A program made the position numbers and the translations under genes. Below, one piece after another: positions 35,893 through 50,500 of a stretch of 64,000 nt of DNA. The stretch is taken from assembly GCA_005281725.1 (NCBI GenBank), contig SSBO01000009.1, positions 275,309-339,308 on the forward strand, given 5' to 3'. This DNA comes from Wuchereria bancrofti (taxonomy: Eukaryota; Nematoda; Chromadorea; Rhabditida; Onchocercidae). Below the pieces are notes generated by a model, which saw nothing but the letters and a program-made list of their open reading frames with translations, did no database searches and was not told the DNA's origin. How positions within the stretch are numbered: the first letter of the stretch is position 1; each line of letters starts with the position of its first letter.

Positions 35893-38800
35893 CTGTGACT
35901 AATAATTACTACAATCATTTGATAAAATGACGCAAGCGTTTCGTAGTTGTTGCTGGTTGACGTTATTCTCACACTACCTTTGGTTCATCACATTGTATGT
36001 CTTCCCAATCGATAAATGTGAATTGATTGGTTGAAAAAACAAAACGCAAAGAGGAGGATGAACTGGAAGTGAGAAGAATAAAATTGAAATAATACACAAA
36101 GTGTTGAGCGTTTATATTTACAAATGAAAAATTAAGATTTGAATGAATTTTCTTTTTAAGCAATTGAAATCAATTATAAAAATACTTATATAATTATTAT
36201 AATTAAATGTTTTTCAACATTGTTAGTTTTTAATTTTTTCTTTTTCACAAATTACTAGAACGGTTCTTTTTTTTTTTTTTTTTTTTGTGATTTGCAAATT
36301 ATCTCAATTAAGATAATATTATTATGTTATCTTTAAAACAATTACTGAAAATTTTTGATGAAAATAGGAGAATTATTCAAGTGGAATGAGATAAAACAAA
36401 TGAAAAAAAAATTTCAAGCCATAAACTAAAATGCTCATCCAGAATTAATTGGAATTTTATTTAAACTTTTAAAAATTAGTTTCTAGAAATGTTTAAATAA
36501 AAGAAATTTTTTTTTTTCTTTGCAATAGTCCTATTAATATTTTTTGTGATGATTATGAAATTTAATTAGTTTTAAGATTAACGATATAAAATCAAAATCA
36601 TATAAATAATATCAAAGTAAAGTTTGTTAGAGCGTCAAACTATTTTAGAAATTTTGCTAAGAATTAAGATACAAGCTTTATGCCATTGTGAAATTTCAAA
36701 ATTTAACATATATTTAATATAATTTAAGTGTAGTTGGATATTTTGATGTAAATTTAATATCAATTTAATGTAAGCAATAAATTTCAAATAAATCATTGTT
36801 GAAAATGTTTTCATTTATTTCATACAATCATGCAATAATGATTTTATGATAATCTTTTTTATACCTTATTTTAATCATCAAATTTAGTCTCATAGCACAT
36901 TAATGCTAATATAATATGAATGCTAATGACTTGGAACTGAAAGTTTTGTTAAAAGTACAAGAAAAGCTGTAAAAATTTTGAAATAATTTTAATTGCTTAC
37001 TTAATTATTTCTATATTTGTTTAACCTAATAAATCTGTGATTGTTAACTTTTTGATAAATTTTTCTTTTTTCTTAGATTAAAAAAAAAATTGTCTTTTCA
37101 ATATATGAAAAGCCTTCGACAACAAATTGTATGTTAATTGAAGGAATACATTTTTGTAATTAAACTTGACAGAATTTAAATTTCTTGCTTTTAAAATGGA
37201 ATTGAAATTTTTTTCTCAAAGCTTTCAAGAGAAAATGATACGATTATCTGATAGATGATTAAAGTGAAAGGTCTAAAATGTTGGCACTTTTTTTTCGAAA
37301 GCATTAACTGAAATACTTTTGCTGAATTCTATTTAGGAAATTAAATGCTATCATTGAATTTGATAAGCATTACGAAATTGAATGGTCAAAGTATTTCATT
37401 CAATCAAAATAAAATATTAATTCTTAGCAAAATTTTTTTCTCAAATTTTTTCATCAACTTTGAAAACTTGAAAAATTACTTTTTGTTATTCATCCAAATA
37501 ATTTATTTCAACTATCTGATACTTTTCATATATTTGATATATCATTTTGCATAAAATGATCAATTCGAATTTATTTTCACACAATTATTTATTGTTTAAT
37601 TAATTATTATCTGTTAAGTTTACAATTTACAATTTTTTTTCTTAATTAAATATTTTCCGAACTTGCTTTATTTCCATATAACATTATATAATCAATTATT
37701 TTCAAATAATTGACTTAAACGTTTAGCTGCTTGTTTTTTAATTTTTAAATAAAGAAAATCTTATTTCGTTCTTTTCTGTTTCTTTTTTGAAAAATATTTT
37801 CCCTCATTTTTACACAAATTTAATTTATCTTCAATGGAAAATTTCAACAAATAAATTAAATTTTATGCCTGCTTTTTATTCATGCAAATTTCATCAAGAA
37901 AAAGAAAAGAAAAGAAGATGCGAAACATTTTTTGAAACTGAGAATTTGCCAATTTTTGAAGGAAAAAATTGAAATAATTATGGGAAATAGCAGAAAAAAA
38001 AAGCGATGCATAATTTAACTAATTTCTCATTTATTTTCCTATAACACTAAGCCAAATGAATGCTCAATTAATTTTTCTAGGCCTTCTCTAATGTCACATG
38101 CATCATTTTTAATTTAAATAATTCAACGAAATGAAAAATGATGAGGAAAAAATGTGAAGGATAGCATTATTCGATTAGTTTTAAGAAATAATGTGATATT
38201 TCAACTTATGAATATCGTTATTTTCACATTTTTTTTTTTAATTCCTTTCTTTTTTAAGCTTTAAATTACTTTAGCTTAAACTTTTTTAATTCCTTTTTCT
38301 TTAATTCATTCTTAGCTTAAATTAATTTTGTGTGATAAGAAAGAAGCTATTTCCTTCTTTTTTTTTTCCTCGTTTTTTTCTCTTTGATTTTTTTTTTAAA
38401 ATTAATGTGAATGCTTAATTTTATTTTATATAACAATTTTTGTTAGTTTTTTTTCTTTCGCACTTTCTTACTTTATATTCACATTGCTAAATAAATACAT
38501 TAAAATATCAACTAATTAGTATAATTTAATTTATATGATCTGTTTGCTATAAATAATCTTCTAGAAATCTTATAAGCATTTGATAATAGCTTTTTAAAAT
38601 AATAATGCCTTAACTTTTTCATTTTTTCATCACTGCCATAATTGATGTGGCTTTTTCATAGACCTAACAATATTTTAAATATTTTCATATTACTTAAATG
38701 ATTTTTTTTCCTTCTATAAAATAGTTTTTTTTTTATTTTTTGTTTTTTCGAATAATTTTTTTGAAGAATATTAATCTTAAAAGTAATATTATGTTTTGCT

Positions 38801-39600
38801 AGTTTTTTTTTTTTCACTCTACTTTTAATCAATTTTACAAACAAAATTCATGAATCAGATGCATTTTGTTAACAATGACTGAAACATGAAAAAAAAAACG
38901 ACGATGACACATTTTCTATTTGCATTTTACCATTTTTAATTGCCTCTAAGTGTATCATTTTTGATGACAATACTAATTGTACTTAATGATTAGCGTAAAT
39001 ATAAATACTATATTACAGGGAATATTTTTTCATGTTAAAACAATGAAGTTTCTATGATGATAAAATAAATTTTTGAATTTTTTTCACTATTAACGCATTT
39101 GCTAGTAATTTCAAAGATATGATTAGTTAAAACTAAAATTAAAGCTCAATAATTTAAAGCTATGAGAAGTATCACGAGAATTAATCAAATTTCATATCAA
39201 AATTTTAAATTCACAACTGAGAATTGTTGCATTTTATTAAATCAAAATGAAAGATGATTACATGCTCAATTAACTGTTCCAAATGAGAAATTGTTTGGAA
39301 CTATTTAAAGGTTACTTCCTTGGGAAGTTGACATCATTATTACAAATGCATCCAGAAATGAATTTATCGTAAAATCTTCAATTTTAATAGAAAGAACGCG
39401 ATTAGTCTTGTCGACGACCTTGGCGAAACGAAGTGTACAATACTATAAGAAATGTATGAAGTTTAGTGCATACATACATAATGGTAGTCATTATTATAAA
39501 AAATTGATGATAATAATATGATTTAAGAAGTTAGGAATATTGCAAAAATTTATTAAATCAAATTCCGTAATCTTGCATTATCAAGAAGATTATAATTTGC

Positions 39601-39912
39601 TTCTATTATCATCATTAAATCACTATTGTTATTCATAGGAAATTATTATTACTATATTATTATTATAATTTTTATTATAATTATTATCATTATTCATTAC
39701 TACTGTTATTATTATTACCATTATTATTATTACCGTTATTATTATTATCGTTATTACCATTACTGTTATTATTATTACTATTATTATTATTATTGTTACT
39801 GTTATTATTGTTATTATTGTCATCGTCATTATTATTAAGTATATTTATTATTACTGTTATTATTGCTATTATTATTAATTACTACTATTATTAATCATTA
39901 TATTGTTATTAT
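39601..39912 (+). repeat. TTA/TTG trinucleotide microsatellite
   Basis: Imperfect TTATTATTA interrupted by TTACCA, GTTATT and similar steps over about 300 nt. The long tyrosine- or isoleucine-rich open frames here are artefacts of the repeat. Confidence 0.9.
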
Positions 39913-40290
39913 GCAGTCATCAGCAATACTGTTTCTTTACTACTATTTTCATCGAGCTGTGTTCTGGTTACCGTTATCAACATCGATTTCATCACTGTTA
40001 TTTATGATTGTCACTTAAATCATCTAATTGTCGTTACCATCACTAATCTATTTTTATCGTTGTTGTCATTATTGTCCAAATTATTACTATTATTCATGAC
40101 AATGTTCTCTTTCTGTCTTGTTGTCGTTATCATTATCATCCACGTCTTCGATGCATTTTTAAGATAAAGTTTTTTTTATTTTCTTTAAATTTGAATTTTT
40201 TCTTTTTTTTCGGTGATTCATTTGATAGAACTAGCAGTTTTAATTGTCTTAGATAATATATGAAATATAAAGGAATACATAGAAATTAAA

Positions 40291-40497
40291 TGCATATATA
40301 TATATGAATTTTGCGTTGGTTATAAAAGAATTAGATATGCGCATATATGGGTTTTACGTGCATTATGAAAGAATTAGGGTTGCGCATATACGGATTTTGC
40401 GTTCACTATGAAAGAATTAGGTGTGCGCATATATGGATTTTACGTGTAATATGAAAGAATTAGTTGTTCACATGTATGGGTTTTGCGTGTAATATTT
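40291..40497 (+). repeat. 43-bp tandem repeat, four to five copies
   Basis: GAATTAG recurs at 40328, 40371, 40414 and 40457, exactly 43 nt apart. Each unit contains a form of TGCGCATATATGG and TTTTACGTG followed by TATGAAA. Copies differ by about 10-20 percent. It is not coding. Confidence 0.9.
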
Positions 40498-42447
40498 TTT
40501 GCTACGTAGCTCGATAGCTTTTTCCTCGTTTTTCTTGCTACTCGACTATCTTATCTTCTAAATCCACACATCGTTTTGTATTATTATCATTTTACTTTAT
40601 TTTTTAAATACTTTAAAATTTTGATTATTGTCATTGTTTTTTTTTTGTTATCGTTAGAATTTGCTCGTTCTATATATTTTAGCACTACATATATTTTTTC
40701 GATTGATAAATTTTGAAAATAAATGATGTATAATATAGGAATTATTAGTTTAAGCAAATATTTTTCAAACAAAATTAGATGAGAGAAAAAAAATAGCATA
40801 TTATTGATAATTATTTATATCGACAAGAAGCGATAACATTTATATCAACAACAAGTGATAATAAAGGTAAAGAAACAATTATTGTAATATCAATCTAAAA
40901 TTTCAACCGGAATTAAAATTTTATCGACTTATGAAACAGAATGAGCAACTCATTATTATGCCCTGTGGTCACTCGACATTTATTAATTCATCACCTGCGA
41001 CCAATTATCATTGAAATGATAAAATCATCATTAATCATTCGTCTTCTATAATCAGTTATCATTTATATTGTTATCATTGTGTATTATCGTTGATCAAGAA
41101 GGATATGATAACATCGTTGTGAGCATTTCTATTTCTTCATCTTCATTTCTATGTTTTCCAACATTATTATCATTTCCAACAATAATTTTCAATAATTCTG
41201 ATATGATTAATATTTAATGGTGAAACCAACAGAAAATAAAGAAGAAAAAATACAATTAAGCTAATTCTTATCAATTTTAACTGAGAAAAATTTCTTTCTA
41301 TCATTAATTCATATATCATTCAACTTTTTATTTCTATTTAATATGTTCAAAATATTGTTTCATCGTTTAATGATTGATTAAGAGTTAAACCCATCCTACT
41401 CCCCTTTCATACTACTATTCCAACAGCAGCTTCCCCACTTCTTTTCATCGATAACATTTTTGAAGCCAATGATAACGATGCTATGATGGTATGCTATAGT
41501 AGCATTAATTTTTGAAATATTTAAAACACATAGGAGAGGAAAATATTTTAGACATAGAAAGCATAGATGATCATTTAAATTAAATTAATTTCATCGATCT
41601 TTCATTTTTATTATTTCTATTCATTCATCAATGCCAAACGTTTTTTTCATTTGTTATATTAAACGATTGACAATGAACTGAAAGTAATAGCAAACAGTCA
41701 GGCTGTTTTGTTTTTATTTCATCCTATTTTTCTATTTTTATTTCATCATTTTCTTTTTCCTTTCTTTTTTCATCACTTATGCACTATTGGCATTCATAAT
41801 CAAGCATTCTTTATATATATTGTCATCATAATAGTTTTTTTTTTTTTGAACCAATTGAAAATTTCATTTTCAACTTTTTAAAAAGATTTTCCTTTTTTTT
41901 TTTTTTGCGGAAATGTGCTAATACCAATACTGATATTTCATCGTCTTAAACAATTCATGCAATTTTATATTAATTTAATACATTCTTAATAAGTTTGGAA
42001 AAAAAAATCGTCTAAATGCAGTAGTGTTGGTAAAAATTAAACAATGTTAGCTTCTTAAATAGAAATATTCTTTGAAATTTCTTAACAATTAATAGTTTAA
42101 TGATAGTTTTATTTGGAAATAATTTTTTTTTTTTTTGTAAACAGAACAATAATACATTTAATTTACTGAGATGTAAAAATAAATGAAATTTTTCATTTTG
42201 AAATTTCGACGATATAATCTTTTGCCCATTTTAATATAATATATCAATTAATTTTGCCTGAAGGCATTTGAAATTATTTTAGCGATATTTTCAAATACAA
42301 CAAGCATCTGTTGAAATCTGGACTGAAAGAAGAAGCAACTGTTCGAAACATTTTTTTTTTGAAAAAAAAACGACAAAATTTAAACTGCAGTGTTTAATTC
42401 CTAAAATTGTAATCTATTCTGACAGATTCACTAAAGTACAGCAAATA

Positions 42448-45400
42448 ATGGCAGAAAATCTGGCAAAACATGCTCATTTCAATGATCAAAAAATCCGAAA
42501 GGTTATTGCTTTTTTTTTTCTCTGTTCAAATATTCATATCTTTTTCCATAAATTATTCCAATATATTTTGTATATATTTTAGGAATTTAATTTGAATTTT
42601 GATTCGTTTTAAACTTTAATCTAATATAAATTTAAAGTTTGTATAAGTTTTAAAGGGCAATTTACGTGCTTATATTGTAAAAATGCTAATTTTTCAACCT
42701 TAGGTCTAGATTTGGGAAGAAATAATTGCAGAATTCATTTGTTATAATATATAAGTATGTAATGGTTAAAAATGAGCTATTCTGATTGATTCATAGTTAT
42801 TACATGCATACAATTTTAGTGTTTTCTATAGAATTTAAAAAAAAAATTTTTGGAAAATTTCAAAACTATAATTTAATCTATTTCCCACCGTCTGATCAAC
42901 TATTTCAAAAGTATTTTCTTTGCAAAAACTATGGACAAAATTCTTACATTTTTTTTTTGTACCAAATATTTTTTCCATTTTTTCTTTATTTTGGAAAACA
43001 AAATTTGAAACAGCAAAAACGTTCAAAAAAAAAAAAGAACCATCTAAAATGGGAAGGAAAGAAGATGAAGTGGCGAAAAATTTTTTTTGGTTTTTAGGAA
43101 TAATGTCTTTCTATTGATTTTTATTTACCAGTTAAAGTTGAAATCGTTCGTTTTTTTTTTTTTTTTTCATTGATTATCATTTTTACACATAAACAAAGTA
43201 TACACATTTGAAATGATTCAATGAAATTACCAGATTGGTGTGTAATAATTCCATGAAAAAAGAAAAAAGAAAAAGCAAACAGTATGGAAAATTTTTCAAA
43301 TTATTTATTTTGAAAATGATAGTTGTTTTTGAACTAGAAATAATTATATATGTTTAGCAGTATACATATTATATGTTTATACGTTTATTATATACATTTA
43401 TAAATTTGAATTGTATGAAATAAAATGTACATTTATACTTCGCTATTCATATTAATTGAATTGCAATAGTACATAAGTCTTTTTTTTTCTGAAATTCTTA
43501 TCAATTTAAATTATAAATTTTGTCGTCCTTTTATATGAAATTAAAAACGTCTTTCTAACAAAAAAAAAAAAAAAAAAAAGAAAACAAAAAATGAGAATTG
43601 AAATCGAATTTAAAGTTAAAACATAATAGCCAGGATAACTAATTCAGTCAATTAATTCTAACATATTTTTCAAAAATTTTTCGTATATGAAAAATTTTCC
43701 AATAAGAGACTCATAAAATTAATGAATCTAATCTGGAAATATTACTCCCACTATATGACTCATATGAATTGTGTTGATATTTGCTAGTAATATTCAGATA
43801 TAAATGTTAGCAAATAAATTTTATAAATGCCAAATACATCATTTTTTATCTTCAATAAAATTTGTCACAGTATAATTTGAAAATTTTTCTTTTAAAAAAA
43901 AATTTTTTTTTTATTAAATTAGCACAATTTTACATTTGATTAGCATTCTACAATTTCGTTGCAGTAATAAAAATTGGCTCGAAAATGTTGGAATTGAAAA
44001 GGATAATTAAGTTTATTTTATTGCTCAAAAAATCTTTTTATTTCCTCTAATATACTGAAATAAAAATAAAACGAAAGAAAGGAAGGAAGAAGCATTTTAT
44101 AATTTTTAGTGTTAATATTTTAAGAAAAAGAAGAAAGTTTGCAGATTTGCAGATAAATTTACTATAAGTTTTTTTATCTCGTCATGGTAATATATATTAC
44201 TTAATTTGATACTTTAAAACTTCAAAATATTTTATTAAAAATTAATTGTAACCTAAGAAGTTGTAAATATTTTCACATACAAATAATTTTTACATTAATA
44301 TATACATATACAAATAAATTTCAGTCACATTAATGTATTTGTTATTGTTGTTGAGAAAAAAAAATTATTTTTACTGTTAACTAGTTATTAAAACCAATAA
44401 TAAATTGTAAAAATTTTCACGAAATAAAAAAAGTAAGTTTTTTTCCTTTTTTGAAAAATTAAAATTTAAAAGAAATTTTGGTGTATAAAATATTGTTTAA
44501 TTTTTGTAGGTCTTGCTTTTTCACTAATTAGATACACCTTAAAATTAATCGATTAATGTGTGATAATTAATCTTCTTACAACAAATACTTTATGTTGTTT
44601 ATTAAAATCCAGTTTGAAATTTAAATTTCATTTTGTGTAAAATTCTACTTTCAAACTTTATATCTCTTTCTCTCGCTTTTTCTTTTTTAAGTCAAATGTA
44701 TTGAGAAATAATTTGATAGAAATTAGTAAAATGTGGATGAAAATTTCCTTGGTTCATAAAAAATTAAGCATTAATTAAATTAATTTTATTTAAGTTGATA
44801 ATGTATGCATGATAATCAATGATTAAGCTATAAATAATTGTGAAAATCTATTATTTTTTGAAAAAAGAATAGTCAGAAAAAGAAAACCAATTAATTTAAC
44901 AAATAAAGAGAACGCTGCAAATATTTGTTCTTTTTTCCGACTTTTTTCCAAATATAATTTTTTCAAAACTTTAATTAGTGTATTTAAATATTGTAAAATA
45001 TGTCAATTTTATGATTAACTTTGCAGACAAATGAACGAAGTCGTATGCTAACAATGAAATATGGTAAACATCAAATGATGCTAATTAAGAAACGAATGAA
45101 TGTAGAAGGTTGGATTGATGACCAATTAAATGAACTTTATAAATCTGCTACGGTAGTTTTTTCTTTTAAATTTCACCAATAATTAAAATTTTTATTAACA
45201 TCGTTTTATTCTGAAATATATGGATGAAATTCTGGATTATATGTAGTGAAATTCCGGCTTATTGATTAGTTTTCATTTTATTTATTAATATTCCTGATCG
45301 TTTATAAAAATAATGTGCGAAAAAAAAAACTGCCAATTTTTAAATATATATTACTGAAATGTGTAATTCAAATTTTATTAGCTATTCATTTTAATTGTAT

Positions 45401-45893
45401 CAAATATTTTTTTATTAATTCAGGATAATATTGATATTGATGTTGATGCAATTCTTGATCTCAATACAGAATTAGAGCGACGTCATTATATAATGGTAAG
45501 TGATACTTTTTCCTTTATTTTTTTGTGTAATTTTCATACTTTATTTTTTTAAATAAATGATATATTTTCTAAGAAAAGAAGAAAAAATGATTAGGAGATC
45601 AGTGGGAAAGAGAGAGAAAGATAATAAATTCTTGTGCAATCTATTAAAAGCATAGTAGTAGATTTTGTAAATGTTGGAATAACAGTAATATAAATCTATT
45701 ATTTAAGTTTAATTTTTTTTTTGGTATTATTTATGAATTATACTATGTAGTAATGAAATAGTAAGCTTGTTTATTTAAAAGATTTAAATAGCATACATTT
45801 GAGGATTTGTTGCAAAAGACGCATTGTCCAGCAACCGAATCTCAAATTCATGATTTCTTGGATCAATTAATACAAAAATTGAATATGTTATGA
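42448..45893 (+). CDS. PPP1R14/CPI-17-like protein phosphatase 1 inhibitor
   Basis: Exons: 42448-42501, 45027-45152, 45424-45495, 45792-45893 (TGA); 117 aa, all phase 0. The first intron is 2.5 kb. The PHIN domain is clear: RSRMLTMKYGKHQMM matches the ARVTVKYDRREL block of vertebrate PPP1R14 proteins, VEGWIDDQLNELYKS matches VEKWIDGRLEELY, IDIDVDAILDLNTELERR matches INIDELLELESEEER, and the C-terminal helix IHDFLDQLIQKLNML matches FIQELLAKLQGL. In vertebrates, phosphorylation of the Thr in VTVKY turns CPI-17 into a strong inhibitor of the myosin phosphatase PP1 complex. The equivalent Thr (LTMKY, residue 27) is present, though the flanking bases give no certainty about the kinase. The protein is shorter than the vertebrate ones (about 145 aa), mainly at the N-terminus. 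An acceptor-like ATTCTGACAG ends 22 nt before the ATG. Confidence 0.9.
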
Positions 45894-47559
45894 TTGTTTT
45901 TTATATTACATTGTTGTATAATATAACTGTTTATGAAAATGTTACCAAAAAAAAAGATAAAGTTAACTTATTAAAAAAAATTTTTTTTGTAACTTATTGT
46001 AATCAATTAATATTTCTAAAATAATCAAGCAATCTATTTTGAAAGTTTAAGTTAGATGAAACTGTATTTTTTAAATTTTATGAAATTCTAACGTTACATT
46101 TAAGCCTTTTAAATCAGCAATTTTGACAATTTTGTGACTGCTTCATGATGAATTACTCATGCATTAACAAAAATCATGAATTAAAAGAAAAAAAAGAAAG
46201 AAATCAAATGTATTAAATTAAGCATAACATTTCTATTCAAGGAAAATTACTCCAAAATTCCTTCATATTTTCATACCTTCATTTTATTTTTGTCACGTCT
46301 TTGAATTATTTGTGAATAAAAATTCAAATTTCAAATTTTGTAAGCTCTTTCCCACACTTGTTCGAAACTTCATCTGAAAAAATATTCTACAATAATCAAG
46401 AAAGTTCTGGAATATTTGGTGATAAAAGCAAATGATTTCTTCCATTCAAATCATTCTCCCCTTCCCAACAATTATGTCATTAATGAATTAAGAATGCTAT
46501 ATTCTTTATGCATGATATATTATCATGAAGTTATTTCCAAATAAATGATTGATTATTAAATAATAATTTATGAGTACAATAAATAATTCGTAACTATTTG
46601 TCCTAATTTGTTAAATATGTTATTTGTGTGTTTTGATAAAAGTAGAATACAAATCCCCATTACATAAAATGAACTATTAAAATTAAGAAATTAGTTTTAT
46701 AATTGCATCTTAGTTTTAATGAGAAATTTAAATGTCAAACTTGCCATTTCAAATAAAATAAACACACTTCTCTGCAACATGTTTTCTTGAATGATCGTCG
46801 GTTTCTGGCTAGAAAATGTCAAACCCAAAATCTTAAAATTAAGAGAGAATCCCTATGAAAAACTGAGCAGGCATTTAATGTTATGCAAAACCGGTGGAAA
46901 TCGATACAGCGCCAGAGATGAGCATTGAGAATCCATTAAATTTTATCCTAAATTTTCGTCCACTTTTTGGAAACAAGCTAAGGTCAGTTAGTTAGTAAAA
47001 GTAAAGTTACTTCAGTAAAACTTTAACCAAGTTGCACTTATGACAAATGTATCCTACCATGAATAATTTCAATTTTAACATGTAGTTTTACCCAAAAATT
47101 CTAAGCACACTTGGAAAAAAAAAACTTTATTTAACAGAAACAAATACAAAATTTAACATGTGGTTAGAACTCAAAACATAAACAAATTACTTCAACAAAG
47201 CAAAGTAAATAGGTTAATAAAGCTTAATTCCAAATGCTACCACCCTGAAATCACTTGCTTTAAGGAGGTTGTCTAATTAGGCAAAATATATAACCGATTC
47301 AAATAATTTGAATTACGTGAGCTAACGATACTAAGGCAGACACGGTAAATGCTGAACAACACTAGAAACAAACAAAATTCAAAATCAATATTAAGCACAC
47401 CAAAAGATCAAAAAATCAAGAAACACAAGATCAAATCTCGCACAATTAGAAACTGTCGAAATACGCTAAGAAAAGCAAGAATATTTAAACATTTGTTGAT
47501 CAAAAAAAAAAAAATAGAAGAAAAAAAAATTAGCTTAAACATTAGTTTATCAACTTCAT
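45894..47559. other. Tail-to-tail intergenic region between PPP1R14-like and coiled-coil genes
   Basis: This 1.7-kb stretch is AT-rich near the + gene. A less biased section at about 46.75-47.35 kb shows no exon with usable frame and splice sites. It may be an old element or UTR; I see nothing diagnostic. Confidence 0.65.
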
Positions 47560-50500
47560 TTATTCAAAATCGCTGTCCAAATCATAAGCATCTTTCTTTT
47601 TCGGAACTTTCGAACTACCATTCCCAGCAAGTGTCCCTGTTGCTGCCTGAAAAACATTCCATTTTATCACTTATCATTTATTACATAAACAGATGCAATA
47701 TTAAAGCAAGCTCACTTTTTTCCCTCTCGGTTTTCCACGACTTTTCTGCGTCTTTTGCGTATTTTTAATTGTATCATTATAAATCGAAGAATCATCCTTT
47801 CTGAAAGTATAATCAGTGCACCTCAATCTAAGGTTAATAAAATGATAAAAATGAATCAGTTACAAAATTTCTATCAAAAAACGGTACTTCTGAAGCAATG
47901 GAGTTGAGGCTTGTATTGGTTTAATGGTGCTCATCGACATGTCACTATCGAAAAGTGTGAGAGCCAAATCGCTGGAAAAACAACATAAATAGTAAATTAT
48001 TCTTTAATGATGCCAGTTATGATTCAGGCAACAATTGACTTACTGGTCTGTTTTCCTCTTTCCTGGTTCACTTTTTTTACGAGCCTGTCGACCTCTTTTT
48101 GATGGGCCCGGTGTAGTTGCTACAGTATCCGATTGCTTTACGCGATGGCGTCTCGACACCTTATACTTTGTGGTTGGTTGTGACAATTTCAGTCCTGAAA
48201 ACAAAACAGTTTTTGGTATTCAAATAAGTAACGTGCAATACAACTTAATGCTCATGTTCATGGAATTTTGATATTTGAAGAATATGATATACCTTCTTGC
48301 TCAACGCTCGGCACATGTGTCACCTCTTTTCCTTCGTCTTTTTTTGTGACCAGAAACACCTTTTTGATTTCTGATACACCAGAATTTGAAGCCATCTAAA
48401 ACTTAACTAATTGATGAAAGGAGAAAGCTTAGTAAAAGGACTAGTAAGAACGCTTTAGTCCTGTGAATTTGTGGAACTGCTTAAAATTAAAGCAAATCTC
48501 AATAAATATACAAACTTTCTCGTCGTCTGCAGGCTTTTTTTCTGGCATTATTTCTCGAGAATCAGTTTCCCGAATAACGATTTCTTTGTTCTTACATTTC
48601 TCTGCTTTAATATCCTTAACACTCTCCTCGTTTTTCTTTACCTATTCATGGAAACGAAGTTCAAAGTTTATCCTTAACAAATCTCTAGAAATAAGGTACT
48701 ACATTCACAGTAAATGTAATATAACGTTTAAATCGAAAAAGATACGTATAAAAATTTTGATGTCGCCATCTTTTTAATCTAAATACTTTTTAATATAGCT
48801 CATTCAAAATCTATGGCACCACAATCGAAAAAGAAAGATACTGTAACATAAAATTTAAGTCAAAAAACACTGAGAAATAACCTCTGAATATGCAAAGTTG
48901 GATTGATGAATGTAATATAAAGTTTGAACAAAAAAAAAATGCGAAATAACCATATCAAATCCTGCTCCATGTGATTTTTGAGTTGTTCCTTCCTGATTCG
49001 CCATAATAGATTCTTGTGCTGCTTTTGCGCCATCTTGCCGAGATTTTTCATCGTTTTCAACAGTATTGCGCAGAAGTGTACTAATATTCTTGCCAACAGT
49101 TACCATCTTTAACTGCCTATCCACAGTTTTCTGTTTAGCCTTAAGGCGCTGTTCTTCTTCCTTTATAAACTAATGATGAAGGTTCCATGAAGAAGTAATT
49201 CTTCCTTATTCATATTTATGAAGCATAAATACTGAAGCTGCAACTATAAATCCTACAAAAGCTATTTGAATTTTATAAACTAACAATACAAAAACTGTTT
49301 CCTCAATCAATAAAATATGTTCATCAAAGACTAACTAACCGCAATCTTCTGTTTCAAGCCTTGAATCTCTTCACTCATGCGCTTTACTTCCGTCATCAAA
49401 ATCTCACGTTTCTTCGAAGCATCCAGCTTGTTATCTTGAAATGTGATTTTCATAGCTTTCATTGCAGAAAGCTGAAATATAAACGAATTAAAGAATTTCA
49501 GTGAATCTTTGAAAAACTACTCCAACCATTTAGAACATTTTCCCTCGGAAATTTTTTCATTGTATCTGAAACGTGGAGCAAACGGACATCAAAGCTAACA
49601 AGCCAAAATAATATTCTTTAATCCATTCATACCAATGGAAAATTGGTAGTAAGCACTTAAACTTAGACAAGTAGAAAATTTTTGAAACTTGTTCATTGAG
49701 ACGGCTTTCGTTCTCGTCAAGTGCGAGCTGAAGTTCTGTCTTCTCCTGATTCAGCTGCTTCAAATTCAGTTCCATTTGTTCGTTGATTTTCTTGTGTGCT
49801 TCCAACTCTGATTTTTTATTGAGATCATCACGAGCCTGCTGAACCTGAACAATCTTTTAGTGAGCATTATAAATAACAATAAAAGAACCAAAAAGAATTG
49901 TAAAAATGCTTTTAATAAATGATAAACACATATAGCAAAGTGATAGGTGTTATTTCCTTACGAATCATATAGAAAGACCAAAGTCTTTGCTATTTACCTG
50001 CATAAGCATAGCGCTTTTCTTTTCACGCAGAGTCATCAAAAGTGACTTCGCAGCACATATGTCAGCTTCACCTCCCTCCTAAGTATTAATTAGTTAAAAT
50101 GAATTGTAAATGAAAACAAAAGTTAGGAAAAATAAACTTATAAATTTACGAATTCTTGAAGAAACGTAGTTATTAGAACCATAAGATTATTCCGTAAAGT
50201 GCCATAAAAGCGCGTTCATATAGATCAACACTTAAAAGCAGCTTTAGAAATGTCATCTATCTAATCAGGATAATGTTTGACTTATGATGGTTTAAGAAAG
50301 AACGCCCATCTACCTTAATTTTCTGAACTTCTTGTTCATGCTTCGCCTGTTCAAGTTTCACAATGTTTTCAAGTTTAGCTAATTTGTCCTTTATTGTGTC
50401 CACTTCTTGCTTAATAGCTGCAGCATCAGCACTTTTCTTGTCAAAACGTTCCTTGTTTTTGTCCTATAACAGATGTAAGTAGAAACTTTGAAATTGAAAA

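Larger units (their letters stand above)
34601..42425. other. Head-to-head intergenic region between annexin and PPP1R14-like genes
   Basis: This 7.8-kb stretch is very AT-rich. It holds two large ATC/ATT microsatellite regions and one 43-bp tandem repeat, listed separately. Apart from those I see no exon with both a plausible frame and splice sites. Open frames at 37.3 and 39.6 kb follow A/T-rich or trinucleotide sequence and are not supported. Confidence 0.65.

Noticed and set aside
39626..39838. Tyr-rich and Ile-rich open frames on both strands
   Set aside because: Trinucleotide repeat artefact.
42786..43117. Phe/Lys-rich open frame of about 100 codons
   Set aside because: Lies in the first intron of the PPP1R14-like gene, is low complexity and has no homology I recognise.
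48035..48271. 78-codon open frame on the + strand
   Set aside because: Antisense shadow of the coiled-coil exon 48194-48044.
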